Shown here piece after piece: positions 61,219-62,000 of a DNA stretch of 62,000 nucleotides (positions are counted from its first letter, which is position 1; every line of letters begins with the position of its first letter). Source of the stretch: Lingula anatina (lineage: Eukaryota; Brachiopoda; Lingulata; Lingulida; Lingulidae). Under the pieces are notes generated by a model. That model saw only the letters and a list, made by a program, of their open reading frames with translations, was not told the DNA's origin and made no database searches. The stretch lies in assembly GCF_001039355.2 (NCBI RefSeq), contig NW_019776057.1:431626-493625 (forward strand). Reading direction: 5' to 3'. Both the position numbers and the translations under genes were made by a program.

Positions 61219-62000
61219 CTGAAAAAGAGGTAGGGTGCCTTCCTAGCTGTGTTTAAGGTATCTGAAGTAAGTGATCATCGTAAAATGCATTCAGCGAGAG
61301 TTCCCGTAGAGTTGGATTGCTTTACATGGACCGATAGCTTCAATGAGAATGAACATTAGAGTCCCAGGTAAGCAATACCCATTAACTCATAGTACTATCA
61401 TAATTGCGTTAACATACGATACCAAATTACTCTTGCAGTCTGCAACGTTAACACTGAAGCCTGGAATAAGATGTTTTAACATTTGCTCACTGTTTCTGCT
61501 TATGGTCAGAAGGCGCTGGTGACTGAAATGCCCAGTAGGCTAAAAACTTTTGGCACAGACTGCTGCAGATAAAAAAGTTTGCATCACCTGTTTGAATATC
61601 TGTCTCTGCAGCAGGCCCAAGGGCATTGGTATGGATTTAGGTCAATGAATAAGCAGGTAAAAATACCTTATCTGTACTGTATTCCGGTCACGAGTCAGAA
61701 CAGACACATTTAACAACTGCCGTCTCACCTACTGCATTTTGATGTTTTAAACCTCTAAAAAAAAGTTCTCAGAAAAGACTAAGATCTTTTTTCTTTGTAA
61801 GTAAATCTTAATCCTGGACAGAAAATAGAAAGCAACCTTATTCTCCCCCCATATATGCATAAACTTTAAAAAATGATTGGTTGCTAAAGCAGAACTAAGT
61901 TACCGATTGAAAGAAAATTCGGACGAAGGAAAAGACGGACGAGGCCCAACATTATATGACCCGTTATCACGGGTGAATAAAACCTTCAGTAGAAAAGAAC
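61219..62000 (-). other. Upstream region and 5' UTR intron of METTL27-like copy 4
   Basis: Nearly the same as 51807-52588 upstream of copy 1, including poly-A/T patches and CACGGGTGAATAAAACC near the window end. The first exon and promoter are probably within or just beyond it. Confidence 0.5.

Larger units (their letters stand above)
59743..62000. repeat. Segmental duplication unit 2, containing METTL27-like copy 4, cut by window end
   Basis: Partner of 50310-52596. The similarity starts about 30 bases after the A-run that ends the minisatellite element and continues to the last base of the window, so the real block is longer. Confidence 0.9.

Noticed and set aside
1-62000. tRNA, rRNA, known conserved microRNAs and CRISPR arrays
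   Set aside because: I looked for tRNA T-arm motifs and for mature sequences of common bilaterian microRNAs and saw none. No spaced short-repeat array is present, and CRISPR would not be expected in an animal genome.

Overview
This is a nuclear window from a marine-invertebrate-like bilaterian. The DNA is AT-rich by eye, with intron-containing genes, long gene-poor stretches, many microsatellites and short foldback (MITE-like) elements. The gene content (MNAT1, FoxG, a tandem METTL27-like family) is animal. The repeat content fits a lophotrochozoan (mollusc-like) or an ambulacrarian, namely AGGTCA-rich minisatellites, hAT-like CAGGG..CCCTG MITEs and repeated TAGGCCTA palindromes. I cannot decide between these by reading alone. 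Two single n characters (988 and 45616) mark assembly joins. The second sits between two near-identical 187-bp copies and looks like an unmerged overlap.

Layout. 1-1000 is GC-richer, with a housekeeping-type promoter signature (NRF1-like, E-box, YY1-like) leading into a 99-codon reading frame I do not recognise. 1290-4890 holds decayed, duplicated pieces of a Myb/SANT-like (trihelix) domain gene on the minus strand, plus a 0.7-kb nested duplication. 4891-8292 is intergenic with two short inverted-repeat elements. 8293-15132 (minus) is a complete eight-exon MNAT1 (MAT1) gene encoding 330 residues; every splice junction was read from the sequence. 15133-43629 is a gene-poor region of about 28 kb with MITEs, microsatellites and several clusters of transcription-factor-like sites. 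43630-44928 (minus) is an intronless foxG (brain factor 1) gene with a TATA box and CCAAT boxes upstream. 45430-50300 is gene-free. 50310-62000 carries four minus-strand METTL27-like methyltransferase genes. Copies 1 and 4 lie in a duplicated block of more than 2.2 kb that runs off the window end.

Roles. MNAT1 is the assembly factor of the CDK-activating kinase of TFIIH. FoxG is a Groucho-recruiting forebrain and sensory transcription factor, and the flanking gene deserts are plausible regulatory territory for it. The METTL27-like array is a young, locally expanding family with signs of gene conversion, one copy with an altered SAM-binding glycine and one copy lacking an in-frame start. No pathway links the three loci. 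Their adjacency is useful mainly as a microsynteny marker.
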